DNA of 64,000 bases. Source: Diphasiastrum complanatum. Its lineage: Eukaryota; Streptophyta; Lycopodiopsida; Lycopodiales; Lycopodiaceae. Below are positions 33,791 to 47,054 of the stretch, piece after piece. How positions within the stretch are numbered: position 1 is the stretch's first letter; every line of letters begins with the position of its first letter. Location: contig CM055096.1 in NCBI GenBank assembly GCA_029204225.1, positions 64,903,370 to 64,967,369 of the forward strand, read 5' to 3'. The notes beneath the pieces were generated by a model, which did no database searches, was not told where the DNA came from, and saw only the letters and a list, made by a program, of their open reading frames with translations. The position numbers and the translations under genes were made by a program.

Positions 33791-34767
33791 GTACAAATAT
33801 TCTTAGAATTTACAATTCTAAAATATAATATTCATTCAACTAGAATCTCTAGGAGAATCATTAAGATATAGATTAATTATCCTTGATACTCTCTTGAGTT
33901 AAATGCTCTTGTTTCTAGCATCAAATGGAAGAAAATAGCATCCATTCATCTTAATAGATATGTTTGTCTCTTATGATAATTGGAGATCTAATCACAAGAA
34001 CTGTGTAGTAGCATAGCATCCACAATATTAATTAGATTATCCACAAGTAGAATAGTTTATCTTGTGAGAATGTTTGTGAGATCCACAAGTTCTCAATAAA
34101 ATACTGGAGTAAAGAGATTCAAAACACTGATCAAAATTCTTAACTCAAATAATAGATAAAGAATAATCATCACACTTAAGAATTATCACAATTCCTTATA
34201 ATCCTCTGACAATAATTAAGTATCTATTTATGACTTGTCAATTATAAATATTTGGATTCGTATGATTCATCAATCATAACTCATTGGAATTCAAAATCAT
34301 ATTTAAATATTAAGAGATATTGGAGTATATGTCAAACATAACTCAAAAATCAATAAGAATCATTCTCAAATATTTTTTCACTAGGAAAATACTATATTTT
34401 AAGAATACTATCCAAATTGGATTCTTTAACAAAAGTGCGAGATATTGAAGATCTATAAGTCACAGATAATTAAAAACAGAAAGCATACCAAAATGATAAT
34501 GACAATCATCTTTAACAATAAAAACTTTAGATTACCGTCTAGAATCAAATCTAGATATTCAAAGTCCTATTGAATACCAATTCAGTTGTTATTGTTGGAA
34601 TCATTGTGATCTGCTATCCAATTGAGCTCTCTGGCATATAATCACTAATCATCTGAGTCTATTCCTTAACTAAGAAATACTATATACCAAGAACACTATA
34701 TATCCAATGCACATAATTTTAACAGATAAATCTTGATGATTCACTAATCATGCGTCTTACAAGCAAT
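33791..34767. other. AT-rich sequence, possible LTR-like repeat in inverted relation to 40.5 kb
   Basis: No coding frame. The segment 34050-34140, read on the minus strand (TTTACTCCAGTATTTT, TTGTGGATCTCACAAACATT), resembles plus-strand sequence at about 40540-40610 (TTTACTCCAGCATATA, TGTGGATCTCACAAGCATTT). Confidence 0.4.
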
Positions 34768-34789
34768 AACTATAAGAAAATGTAACTAA

Positions 34790-35345
34790 ATTGCGAAAAA
34801 ATGACATAAATTGCGAAAATTTACGCAATTTTTGTCATGTTTTGCCAAAAAATTGCAGAAACGGATTCCGCAATTTTCGGTCCCGCAATTTTTTTGGCTA
34901 ATTTTTTGCAATTTTATGGGTAAATTGATAATAAAAAAATTGCGGAAACCCATCCGCAATTTTTTGGCATATAATTGCGGAATCCGTTTTCACAATTTAT
35001 TTAGCTGATATTTTTTGCCAGATTTTTTGGGCAAAAATTGTCAAAAAAATTGTGGAAATTCATTTCCACAATTGTTGTGGCAAAAATTGCGGATATTTTT
35101 CCGTAATTTTTTGTGCAAAAATTGCTAAAATTCATTTTCGTAATTTTTTTTCAAAATAGTGTCAAAAATTTGTAAAAAATAAATTCGCAATAGAATATAA
35201 ATTGCAAATTTATTTTCCGCAATTTTTATACACTATTTTGAAAAAAATTGCGAAAATGAATTTCTGCAATTGTTTTGGCAATTTTTCTCAAAAAAAGTTA
35301 TGAATAAATACCTGCAATTTGTTGGCTAAAATTGCAAAAAATATC
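34790..35345. repeat. left subterminal array of TTGCGGAAA / TTTCCGCAA motifs
   Basis: More than a dozen degenerate copies of AAATTGCGNAAAA and its complement, many arranged as facing pairs able to fold (for example AATTGCGGAAACCCATCCGCAATT near 34940). Such clusters bind the transposase accessory protein in known CACTA elements. Confidence 0.8.
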
Positions 35346-35919
35346 GCCAACCCTAAACCCTAAACCTCAATAGCAAGTTCTTTACCTCAGATAATGACTG
35401 AGCTAAACATGACTGTCGTGGCGTCGGATCCTTCTCTATAGTTGCACGCTACATGACATACGAAAAAAATTATGAAAATGTTAGAAAACTTATCTCTATC
35501 TCTCTAATGAGGTCCATACTTTTTATAAGGCTTTCACAATTTAGAGTATGACATCCCATGCATTGTCTTGTGTCTCAAAGTACATGTGTAATAATTAGAC
35601 TCTTAAAAAGAAGTGACGTTAAATCTCTTTAACTGTAGATAAAACCTGAGTTGAACCCAACTGTTGTAGCATTGGATCCTCCTTTACAGCAACGTGATGC
35701 GCAAAACTGAAATAAGGAATATATCTCATTCTCTCCCTCTCTCTCTTTCTCATTTTCTCTTTCTCTCTCTTTCTCTCTCTCCCTCTCCCTCTCTTTATGT
35801 AGATAGCTAGGACCGTACCAAGTTTCAAAAGAAAGAGATGGAGAGAGAAAGAAGAAATGAGAAAGCGAAATAACCAGGGATAACCTTTTTATCATCTTCA
35901 TCTACATTTGTACAGTCTT
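35346..35919. repeat. diverged direct duplication and CT-rich tract inside the CACTA element
   Basis: A landmark string recurs: GCGTCGGATCCTTCTCTATAG (about 35419) and GCATTGGATCCTCCTTTACAG (about 35667), each followed by ...GCACGCTACATGACAT or ...GCAACGTGATGCGCA, giving a unit of about 250 bp. CT-rich sequence occupies 35718-35797. Overlapping minus-strand frames with RE/ER runs are repeat translations. Confidence 0.55.
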
Positions 35920-37735
<1,816 letters not shown>

Positions 37736-38525
37736 ACTACGATTAAGATAACAATGATGAACATATTAAACAATTTCTCTCTGATAATCCTTACCTCTGA
37801 TCCACTGTTTCTAAATCTTTTTATTCAAATCTTTTACCCTAAATCTCTTATATCATGTCTACATGTATACCCTTTCTATAAATCCTTTAATCTAAACTCT
37901 AAATACTAAAGCCCTTTTCAACAATCTTACTTGTTTTCATGATTTTAAAACGTTTATCTTTATCAAGCTGTAGCATATGCTCTTCACATTATGAAAGTTT
38001 CAATTGAAAGAAAATACCCACAAACAAAGCAACAAGATTTTAATAAAACAAAACAACAATATTTCAACAAAACAAAGAAACAAGATTTACAATAAACAAT
38101 GCTCACCTTGTCTCCAAAAACTTTGTTTCAAAAGCTTTGCCCCAAAAAACTTTACTCCAAACTGAGGATACTGTGATAAAAGTGAGAAAAAAGAGTGTCA
38201 ATGAGAAAGAGAGACGGACAGAGACAAAGAGGGAGAGGGAGAGCAACCTTTACTCCAAGCTTCACTCAAACTACTTTAACTCTAATGAAAGGGAAACAAA
38301 AGAGTGTCAATGAGAGAGATAAAAGGATAAAGAGTCATCAAGGTTTTCAAAAAACTTACTTTACTCCAAGCTTTACACCCTTTTAAATAGCTTTACTCCT
38401 TTTGAGAAGCTTTCTTATGCTCTCTTTGAAAAGGTTTACAAGCTTTTAAATAGCTTTACCTCAAGCTTTTGAAAAGCTTTAACTCTGATGAAAACAAAAA
38501 ACAAAAGAGTGTCAATGAGAGATAG

Positions 38526-38830
38526 AAAAGAACATAAACAACAATAAACACAAATGTAACAAAGCAAAACAAGTAAACTTTTGAATGTTGGCTATGGTGC
38601 TTACCTTTGTGTCCAATGCTTAACTTTTTGCTCAAGCCTTGGCTATGGTAAGAAGGTAAAGAGCTTTGGCTGTGACAAAAGAACATAAACAACAATAAAC
38701 ACAAATGTATCAAAGAAAAACAAGTAAAATTTTGAATGTTGGCTATGGTGCTCACCTTTTTGTCCAATGCTCCACTTTTTCTCCAAGCCCTGGCTATGGT
38801 GAAAAGGTAGAGAGCTTGGCTGTGACAAAA
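38526..38830. repeat. 151-bp tandem repeat, two copies
   Basis: The unit starting GAACATAAACAACAATAAAC occurs at 38530 and 38681 and includes GAATGTTGGCTATGGTGC and CAATGCT.....TTTTT.CTC. A third partial GCATAAG copy follows. Lies in the 5' part of the CACTA element, with AG/GTGAGC-like donor strings on the minus strand in each copy. Confidence 0.85.
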
Positions 38831-38989
38831 AAGCATAAGAAAGATCAAGCATCATTAGAAGAGCCATAGAGAGCAGCACCATTGCTAGGCGCAAAAATAT
38901 CCTCCTCTTTGCGCTCAGAAATCGAAAATCGAAATGAAAAGAAACTGCGATGAGCCAAGCAATTCGGCTTCCGGTAATTGACGCTAGCC

Positions 38990-39583
38990 AAAAACTTGCA
39001 GAAATTTTTTTCTGCAACTCTTGCCGTGATGGCAAAAATTGCGGAAGTTTTCCGCAATTTTTCATATTTTCTCCGCAATTTGCTATAATTTTTGCAATTT
39101 ATGCCATGTCTAAAAATTACGGAATTTTTTTCTGTAGTTTTGTCTGCGATTCCTACCACAACGGGAGAAATTGTGGAAAACTTTTTGCAATTTTTTCTAC
39201 AACTTCAGCCACGAAAAGTTTTTCGTAATTTCTGCCATGGCCTAAAAATTGCAAAAAAAAAAATCCGCAATTTTGTCTGCAATTTCTACCACGATGAGAA
39301 AAATTGCAGAAAACTTTCTACAGTGTTTTTTTGCAATTTCTGTCGCTGAAACATTTTTCGCAATTTCTGCCATGGCCTAAAAATTGCAAAAATTTGTTTC
39401 CACAATTTTGTCTACAATTTTTACCACAACGGGAGAAATTGCAAAAAAATTTATTCAATGTTTTCTACAATTTCTTCCGCGAAAACATTTTTCGCAATTT
39501 TGGCCACGACAAAAAATTGCAAAAAATCTTTTCCACACTTTTGTCCGCAAATTCTGTGATGATGACAAAAATTGCAGAAGCAG
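38990..39583. repeat. right subterminal array of TTGCGGAAA / TTTCCGCAA motifs
   Basis: Same motif family as the left array, here spaced every 30-60 bp and arranged into longer, roughly 120-bp imperfect repeats (ATGGCCTAAAAATTGC at about 39236 and 39372; CACAACGGGAGAAATTG at about 39158 and 39425). Long open frames here are translations of the repeats. Confidence 0.8.
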
Positions 39584-39585
39584 AG

Positions 39586-39830
39586 AACTAATGCATCTAA
39601 GGCAATCAAAATACGTTGAAAAGGTGCTTAAGCAGTACCGAATGTTGAACTGCAAAGGAAAGGCCATGCCAATGATAGTTGGAGCCAGATTGACAAAACA
39701 TGACTACCCGAACACCGACGAGGAGAGACAGACGATGGAAGGTAAACCATACTAGAATTTAATCGGTAGTCTAATGTATCTTACAATTTGTACCTCTGGA
39801 AATTGGATTCCTTTTTTCCATTGTTAGTTA
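39586..39830 (+). pseudogene. copia RT/RNase H linker fragment
   Basis: The plus strand reads LRQSKYVEKVLKQYRMLNC, KGKAMPMIVGARLTKHDY, ERQTMEGKPY, stop, then [15 protein letters not shown]. This is the segment between the copia RT and RNase H. It is truncated on both sides and begins exactly where the CACTA right array ends. Confidence 0.8.
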
Positions 39831-41525
39831 TAATTTCGAGAAATCGAAGATTCTAAGAGAAAAGTGAAATCCATTTATGGAACCATCTTTGTTGCATAAT
39901 TGGATTTGGATCTTGCAAGTGAAAGCGAGTGAAAGTTATTCCATACAAAATATCTAATAATCTGGATTCTTTTTTGAGGCATTATAGAGTATTTCTTTAT
40001 AATGACTGAGACAACCAAGAGAAATTCTAACTTGTAAAATAATCAGGTTCTATTTATCGATTTTGAAATAGATATTGGATATCTAGGACTAAGATATCTA
40101 TGGCAGGAATAAGACTTTCATGGGATCAACTAGTTACATAGATTTCTTTTAAAGAATTCAGTATGTGTGCAAAGGTGGAATTATCCAGTGGGAATATGGG
40201 AATTCTCGAGTGATTGTTTTGAATAATCTGAAACTAGAGGATTTGTTGGAAGTAATGAGCTGTGAGATATTCATGAATATGGTAAGTGTGATAAAGATTA
40301 AATTAAGGTTCATTGATCGATTTGCTGAGGGAATGGAGAAATTCCCTCTATGCGTGCACTATTGGTAACAATAGGCAAACACAATGATAAAATTCAGAGC
40401 TTAATGCGCGGTGGTAGCGGAAGCAATGAGCAGACAATTAGACAAGTCGATCAAAAGGTCAGACAGAAAGCGAAAAGCATGCAATATGAGTAATTTTTGA
40501 TCAATTGGGAGAGTCAAGAATTTAGATCAATCAATCTAAATTTCTTTACTCCAGCATATACTTGAGATTGTGTGGATCTCACAAGCATTTTCATTAAGTC
40601 ATTGCTTACTTATGAGGAATTTGCTTACCTTAGAGATTGTAGTCAAGGAATCTTGTGTACTATTTTGTGAAATCATGTTCCATCCGTAATCATACATTTG
40701 CCTTGTGGTGTATTAAAGCGTGATTGAGATTTGTTTATCTATGTTTATTGGGTTTTGCACATGGCCTCGTGTGAGGCTCCACTGCACATATCAAGAACAA
40801 TTTCCAAGGTACAATGCACATTTGCTGATGGAAACACTTGATTCAAATACCTGGGGTTGTTAGTAGATGTGATATCAAGATTGGTGATTAATTTGAACAC
40901 ATGACATCTTATGAAATTTTGAGACTAAAAAATGATAAAACTATGATAGATATTCTTTTGTCCTACCATTTTTATTTTGAAATGCATTGATCTTCCATGT
41001 ATTTGCAGGCTTATAATTGCTGCTATAACAGACATATTTTTCTATTTCGTCATTTTCAAATTGAATTGCATCGATATACCCAATATTGTAGTTAACAATT
41101 TTTGCAAGTTTATTGTTGTTGTAATAAAATTATGAGAGATTATTTTAATCTCACAACATTCTCAAATTGGATTCAAAATTCAGTGATTGATCAACTCAAA
41201 TATTCATAAAACATAGAAAGAATTCAATGAAAAAATTACATAGTGTTAATCAAACTCAGTCATTGGCAATTATGTAAATAGTGATCCTCACTTCCTCTAA
41301 TCTACATTACTAACATCACTTCAATCATGAGATAGTTATCCATATTCTTACATTTACATACTTCATGATCGTGGATTCAAAATTATGTTTAACATATTCC
41401 TATTCAAATGACATCACTTTAATTATAAGATAATGATCTATATCCTTGCATTCATATACTTAATGTTTGTGGAAAGTTGTTTTTACCTAGGAACTTAGAG
41501 CTCAATGGCCTGTGGCTGAATTCTT
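39831..41525. other. AT-rich intergenic sequence, nothing recognised
   Basis: No coding frame with a known domain. Around 40500-40620 it resembles, in inverted orientation, the sequence at 34050-34140. Confidence 0.4.
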
Positions 41526-41860
41526 TGTTAGGGGGACTTCCTATTTTCGGACCATAAACGAGTGGTCTTTAATCTTGAGGAGGCAAAACATTTTCAGAAA
41601 TGCTCTTGGTTTAAATCGGATCCTAAACTTTTTGAGGACGAAGAGGTGCAAGTAGCCATCAGGAACATCCTCTTACGGGCAGTCAGAAGAAGTGGCTCAG
41701 CCACAAAAATCTGGATGGAGGCAATTAAAGAGATCCAACGGTGCTTAGCCAACGCTAGGAAGCGAATCTCAAGAAGAAGAGCAAAGGAAAGAGCAGCCCT
41801 CTTTTAGGAGGTAGCAAACTTGGAAAGAAGGATTAAGGAGGGGGAGGGCTGACTGGAAAC
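41526..41860 (+). pseudogene. LINE (L1-type) ORF2 fragment, endonuclease end and linker
   Basis: The plus strand reads FLFSDHKRVVFNLEE, where SDH fits the last catalytic motif of the APE-type endonuclease, followed by FQKCSWFKSDPKLFEDEEVQ, KIWMEAIKEIQRCLANARKR and, in a shifted frame after 41805, EEVANLERRIKEGEG. This order, with a charged linker before the RT domain, is typical of plant L1 LINEs. No RT follows. Assignment rests on the SDH motif and the linker style, so it is tentative. Confidence 0.55.
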
Positions 41861-42442
41861 CCACTCTCTCCACCCTCACACTCTGCATTCTCTCTCCACC
41901 GTCACACCTAAGCATTACATCATGGAAGGCCTGAGGGCCTCAAGCCATGCGTGAAGATTGAGGTCATGCCTTAGGACTCCCGCCCTCAGGCAAGGGCCCT
42001 CCTTGCACAAAAGCCCCCCCCTCCCCCCCCACCTTGCATAATCTCATTTTTATTTTTCTAATAAAAAAAAGGTATGCATCTTACAAAACTAAATTTGTGC
42101 GCCTCCCTTTTTTTGAAACTTTTTTATTAAACTTTTTGAATGCCTAAAAATAAAAACTGAAATTAAGTAGAAAAGGTCGCCTCTCGAGAGCATTCGGCCC
42201 GAGGAAGGGCTTTTGCCCTTGAGCTACCGCCGCCCTCATAAAGGCTGCCCTTCACGTTCACGCTATTGCAGCTCAGCCATTTCTTCGTTTCTCTCGGAAC
42301 TCTCAGACAAAACATAGCGATTCATGAAGACGAAGACGAAGACGAAGATGGCGATGGAGAAGAAATGCTTCAGGATTTCAGCCTCGTCTGCACAAGATTT
42401 CGTCTAGTTTTCTTCAGTTTTGATGAATTGCAAATCAGCTCA
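41861..42442. other. upstream region of the LPA1-like gene
   Basis: C-rich tracts near 42016-42031 and A/T runs. The reading frame of the proposed first exon is open back to 42266 and would add an acidic stretch (HEDEDEDEDGDGEE), which does not suit a plastid transit peptide, so this is treated as 5' UTR. Confidence 0.4.
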
Positions 42443-45400
42443 ATGGATTCAGCGGCCCTTGGAGCTTATTCCTATCATCCATGGGAGGCCTCGTGCCACC
42501 TACTTCCTGCTTCAACAGTTTTTCGTTCACAATCTTATAATTTTCTTTCTACTTTGCGAGTTTCTTTGCAAATGTATGAACGAGGTCGGCTTCGTTGCTT
42601 CAAAACTAGCTCAGTAACGTTGTTGACAAGTGGAAGCGTCTGTATGTCGTTGTACCAATTGAATGCAGATGCGGTGCATTCTTGGATTAGTTTCGGCAAA
42701 CAAATAGGAAGACGAAAAAGAAGGCATTGCTGCGGCAAGATTTTGTGCTCAAGTGACCGCAGAGATGCGCTTCCTACCACAGTAATCAGGTAGCTTCCGT
42801 GGTTGCAATCTTCGTCGAAACGTTCTATAAAGTTTTAATATTCATTAAATGACAAAATTTGTTACCGAAACAGGGCAAAAGCGGAAAATTAAGTAAGGAA
42901 TGTGTTTTGGAGCTATGCGAACTTAAGCTTCTAACTGTTGCCTCAATCCGTTGGTCCTTAACGTATTCTGTCATATGGTATCTTTGTACAAGTTATTCTT
43001 AACATTTCCTTTGGAAGCTTTTTGTTTGATGGTTTGAACTTTGGCTTCTGAGAAAACCTTAAAAAAGATTATCACTGAAGTTGTGAAAAGCTTTCACAAG
43101 CAACCTGTATTTCCTGTGAGCACTATGTGTCAGCAGCAGATTACCAAAGCATCGATTTAGAGATTCACACAAGCAAATAATATGCAAGAGACACATCAAT
43201 GGGATTTGTAAAAAGCTTACATACTGTGCTCTCCATTAATTAATATATACTCAAAAAATGCACATGCCAAGAAGTGTCATTTGCCTGCGTGGTGGGCTAT
43301 GCATCAAGATCCTTCATACAGATTGGAGTCCCTAAAACTCATTATCCTAACCAACCGATTAACGACTCTATGGCTTCATGTGACTGTGAAGTGCCATTAT
43401 GGGGGGCCACAAATCCTCTCTCACTTCACAGTCCACCTTACTATTTTTCTAGATTACTTTCTATATCTTCTGTTACTATCATGTTTAAGCAAAACGATGT
43501 TTGGGTAAAGCTTTTCTCATGATGTCAGCTAGCATGAAATTAGCTGAACAAGATTTAAGTGTCAACTTCTCTTCCTGAACCAAATCCCTAACAAAACGGT
43601 ATGGATTCCTTCATGCTTGCTTTTTTTGTGGAATCCAGTGTTCTTGCTAAGGAATAGGCATCCCTAATTATCGTTGTATAGAGTAATTCTTGTGCTGTCG
43701 ATTCCTAATTTGCAGAGTATAGTCTGCATCCATAAAAACTCTTTTGTAGCATGGCATACACCCATGTATTCAACGTTTGTCGAAGATATTGCTGTTGATT
43801 GTTACTTCCTACAACTCCAGCTTACACAAGATCAACTCATCATGCTTATCATGAATATATACTCGTTTGTAGGTTTCCTGTCATCTACGTTTTTTTGGAC
43901 TATTAGTGGCTTTGTACATCATTCCAAATTTTTGTGTCCCTTTCAAGTATTTTATCACCCTCTTGGCAGCCTACCAATGTTCTTCCCCTGGATCAACCAG
44001 AAACTAGCTCAATTTTGTAGCGGCCACTCCTAGCTCACGGATCATCCAATCTAGACGAAGCCTCTCCAACTAGTGGCGGGTTCTTACAATCGTAGAAGCT
44101 ATAGGAAAATCTTGCTGTTGATCCTTCTCTTTTAAGGATTATGATTTGGATTGCAAAAGCACCAGGTTCATGGAAACCTCACAATAAATTATATATCTTA
44201 ATGGTTCACGTGCAAATGCATAGTCATGAACTAGGTGTGCATGAATGCGAACTACAGACTACCAAAGTAGACTAACACAACTCTCTACGATCTACCAGTG
44301 AGGAGACGTCAGATTTAAACCTATTGGCTTTGGGATTAATTAGGTATGGTCATTATAGATTTTGGAAGTATATCATCTAAATTGAATGCTGCTTGAAGAT
44401 TGATCTTTTGTTGAGCAAAAATAGAAGATCAAGATTTGATGATATTTTGTATGTGCGTACTCTTACTAAAATCCTAATAATCAAGAATGCACTTAACGTT
44501 GAGTTTGAAATGAAAGACTTGGGTAAGATGCATTACATTCTTAGAATAGAGCTTTGGAGAGATGAAAATGTTACTTTTGCAAAAAAAAAAGTATGTTGAT
44601 TCTATTATGGAAAGTTTTACATGGGTGATTGAATTCTACTTCTACACCCATGGAGGCTCAATTTAAACCTGACATATGAGTTGATGAAGTACTTTGAAGA
44701 GAAATCAATAAAGTGGATATTTGGTGCCTACTTTGGTGTGCTTTGGGTTGAATTTAGTTAGCTTTGTGATATTTGGTATTAGAGCAGTTCCTTTCTAGGA
44801 TTGTGTGGGGTTTGGCATCACTTTCATACTCAGTTAGGGTTTATTGAATGCTAGGTGGGTCAACGCCCTTCTACAGGAGTGTTTCTAAGCATTTTGAGAG
44901 CCTTGAAGCTTACAGATTGGAGCCCTATGGTGGATTGCTGGTCCTTGGGCAGCCTTTGAGCATCTACTGTTGTCTAGCCTGGTTTTTCTCTTTGCTTTTG
45001 TAATCCTTAGATTTGTAAAAGTTTGTAACTTTTTCAATTCTTAGTATTTTTCGAATCTGACAGTTGTTATAGTCTTCTAGTGGTAGGTCGCTGGTGGGGT
45101 AGAGCCTATCAGATTCCTATTCCGTGTTTTCCTTTGTTTTTCAAGATTGTCAGTTTCAAACCCTTGTTTGTTGGTTTTTCAAGGAAAAGAGTTCGTGGGT
45201 TGTCAGAATTCGGCTGTAAAGGATCTATTTTATCCAGTTCTTTTAGGAATTCACGGTAGTCCCTCTGTGTAGCTTGTTTGGGGTGAAAAAAGCTTATTTG
45301 TGTTTTGTTTCAAGTGCTTTAGTTGCTAGTTTTTTGCACAATTTTGCAAGTTGCTTTGTGTTTCCGGGCTAGTGGCTATGGCATCTTCTAGTAAAACTAC

Positions 45401-47017
45401 ACATGATTCTCAGAGGATCGATGCACTTTCTGCCAAAGTTGATGGCAGGAAGCTGATGTTAAAGCAGATCTTAGAACAATTTAAGCCTGGCCATGCACCT
45501 GAAAGAGTTAGTGCTACAGGGAATTTGGGTGGTGAGCCTGGTTCAACTGAAAGAGATGCAGATCTTGGCAGGAAGTGCAAGTTGATGTCCATTAAGGACT
45601 TGAAACCTCCAAAGTTTATAGGTACAGCAGCGGTAAGAACCATAGATGCAGTGCAAAATTGGTTGCAGAAATGGGAAAAGGCCTTTTTTTATGTGTGGAA
45701 TTACTGATGAGTTAGAGATGATTGCTGAAGCTACCTATCGGTTATAGGAATCAGCACAACGGTAGTGAAGGAAGGTTGAAAAAGATGGCCTTGTACCGGA
45801 TTGTTGGGAGGCATTTCGATAGATGTTTGTACAAAATTGGGTGCCTCTTGATGAAAAGAATCGAGCCATGTGATAGTGGACAGGCCTCAAGCAAGGCAGC
45901 TGGTTGGTTCAAGAATATGCTGATCGATATAGAGAGGCATTGCTGAGAATCCCTGAGGAAGTGCCTATGTATTTACAGGTGTTCTATTTCATCGAAGGAC
46001 TCAGGGAGAGTTTGCGGCCTTTTGTGCGAAAGGAGCAAACACAGACTGTTCAGAATGCCATTCAGATGGCTATTTATTATGAAGATGGGAAGAAGTCCCA
46101 TGAACCAGCTGCGGTAACCTCGAGTGGTCAAGCCCAAGGGGGCCAAATGCCTTGGGATAAGTGCAAATTCATTAAGGTCAAAGGCCAGTGGCAAGGGCAA
46201 GGACAAGGGCAAGCTCCAGGTGGCCAAAAGAGTAAAGGGGTTGGTGCTATGAAAGGCCTTTAGGGTTGTATGGGCGGCCTAATGCCCAAGGGGGTCAACG
46301 CTCTATGTTGTCGCCACAGGACCAAGAGAGGGCAAAACGAGAGAATTTATGCTTTGGGAACTCGGGACAACATCGGTGGAAGGAATATCCACGAAACCAG
46401 ATGAAAACCACCTATAATTTTCAAGTAGAGTAGCAGCAGCGGCCAATGGAAGTGGAAGAGAACTTCCTAGAAGCTAATCCTGATGTTCCTCGTTTGATGA
46501 ATGGTTATGTGGTGCAGAAGGTGGACACGGCTCCTCCAGTGATGTTATCGAAAGCAGTGCAACATGGGTATCAATTTCCTGACACTTCTTTGATAGCTAT
46601 GCGTGGGGCAGCTTTGTGGTAGAAGTATTTTATTTCTATTTGACACTGGGTCCTCGCATAATGTCATTAATTCAACTCTTGTTAAGAAGTTAAAAGTGAG
46701 CACACAACCGTCCAAGTACCAGTACACAATCGAGATGGCTGATGGAAAGGGTACAGAGATTTGGGACACGAGGGTTGTGAGTATGCCTTTAACTATTCAG
46801 AGTTATTCTGAGGAGTTGGATGTCGAGATAACTCGTTTGGCGCGCTTTGATGTCGTTCTGGGGATGTGTTGTCATGGGATGCGGGAGCCTTACATAGCCT
46901 GGGATACTCATGTGTATGAGTTTCAGCATAGTGGTAACCTTCATTCCATTCGTGGTGAGCGGGATGTGCTTCGAAGACCATTGGTCTTAGCTATGCAGTT
47001 GCGTAAGGTAAGCTGCG

Positions 47018-47054
<37 letters not shown>

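Noticed and set aside
39092-39755. Overlapping plus-strand open frames of 85-123 codons
   Set aside because: They are mostly translations of the CACTA subterminal repeats; only the last part (from 39586) is genuine copia coding sequence.
42266-42442. Longer N-terminus for the LPA1-like first exon
   Set aside because: It would begin with a strongly acidic stretch, which is unsuitable for a plastid transit peptide; the ATG at 42443 is preferred.
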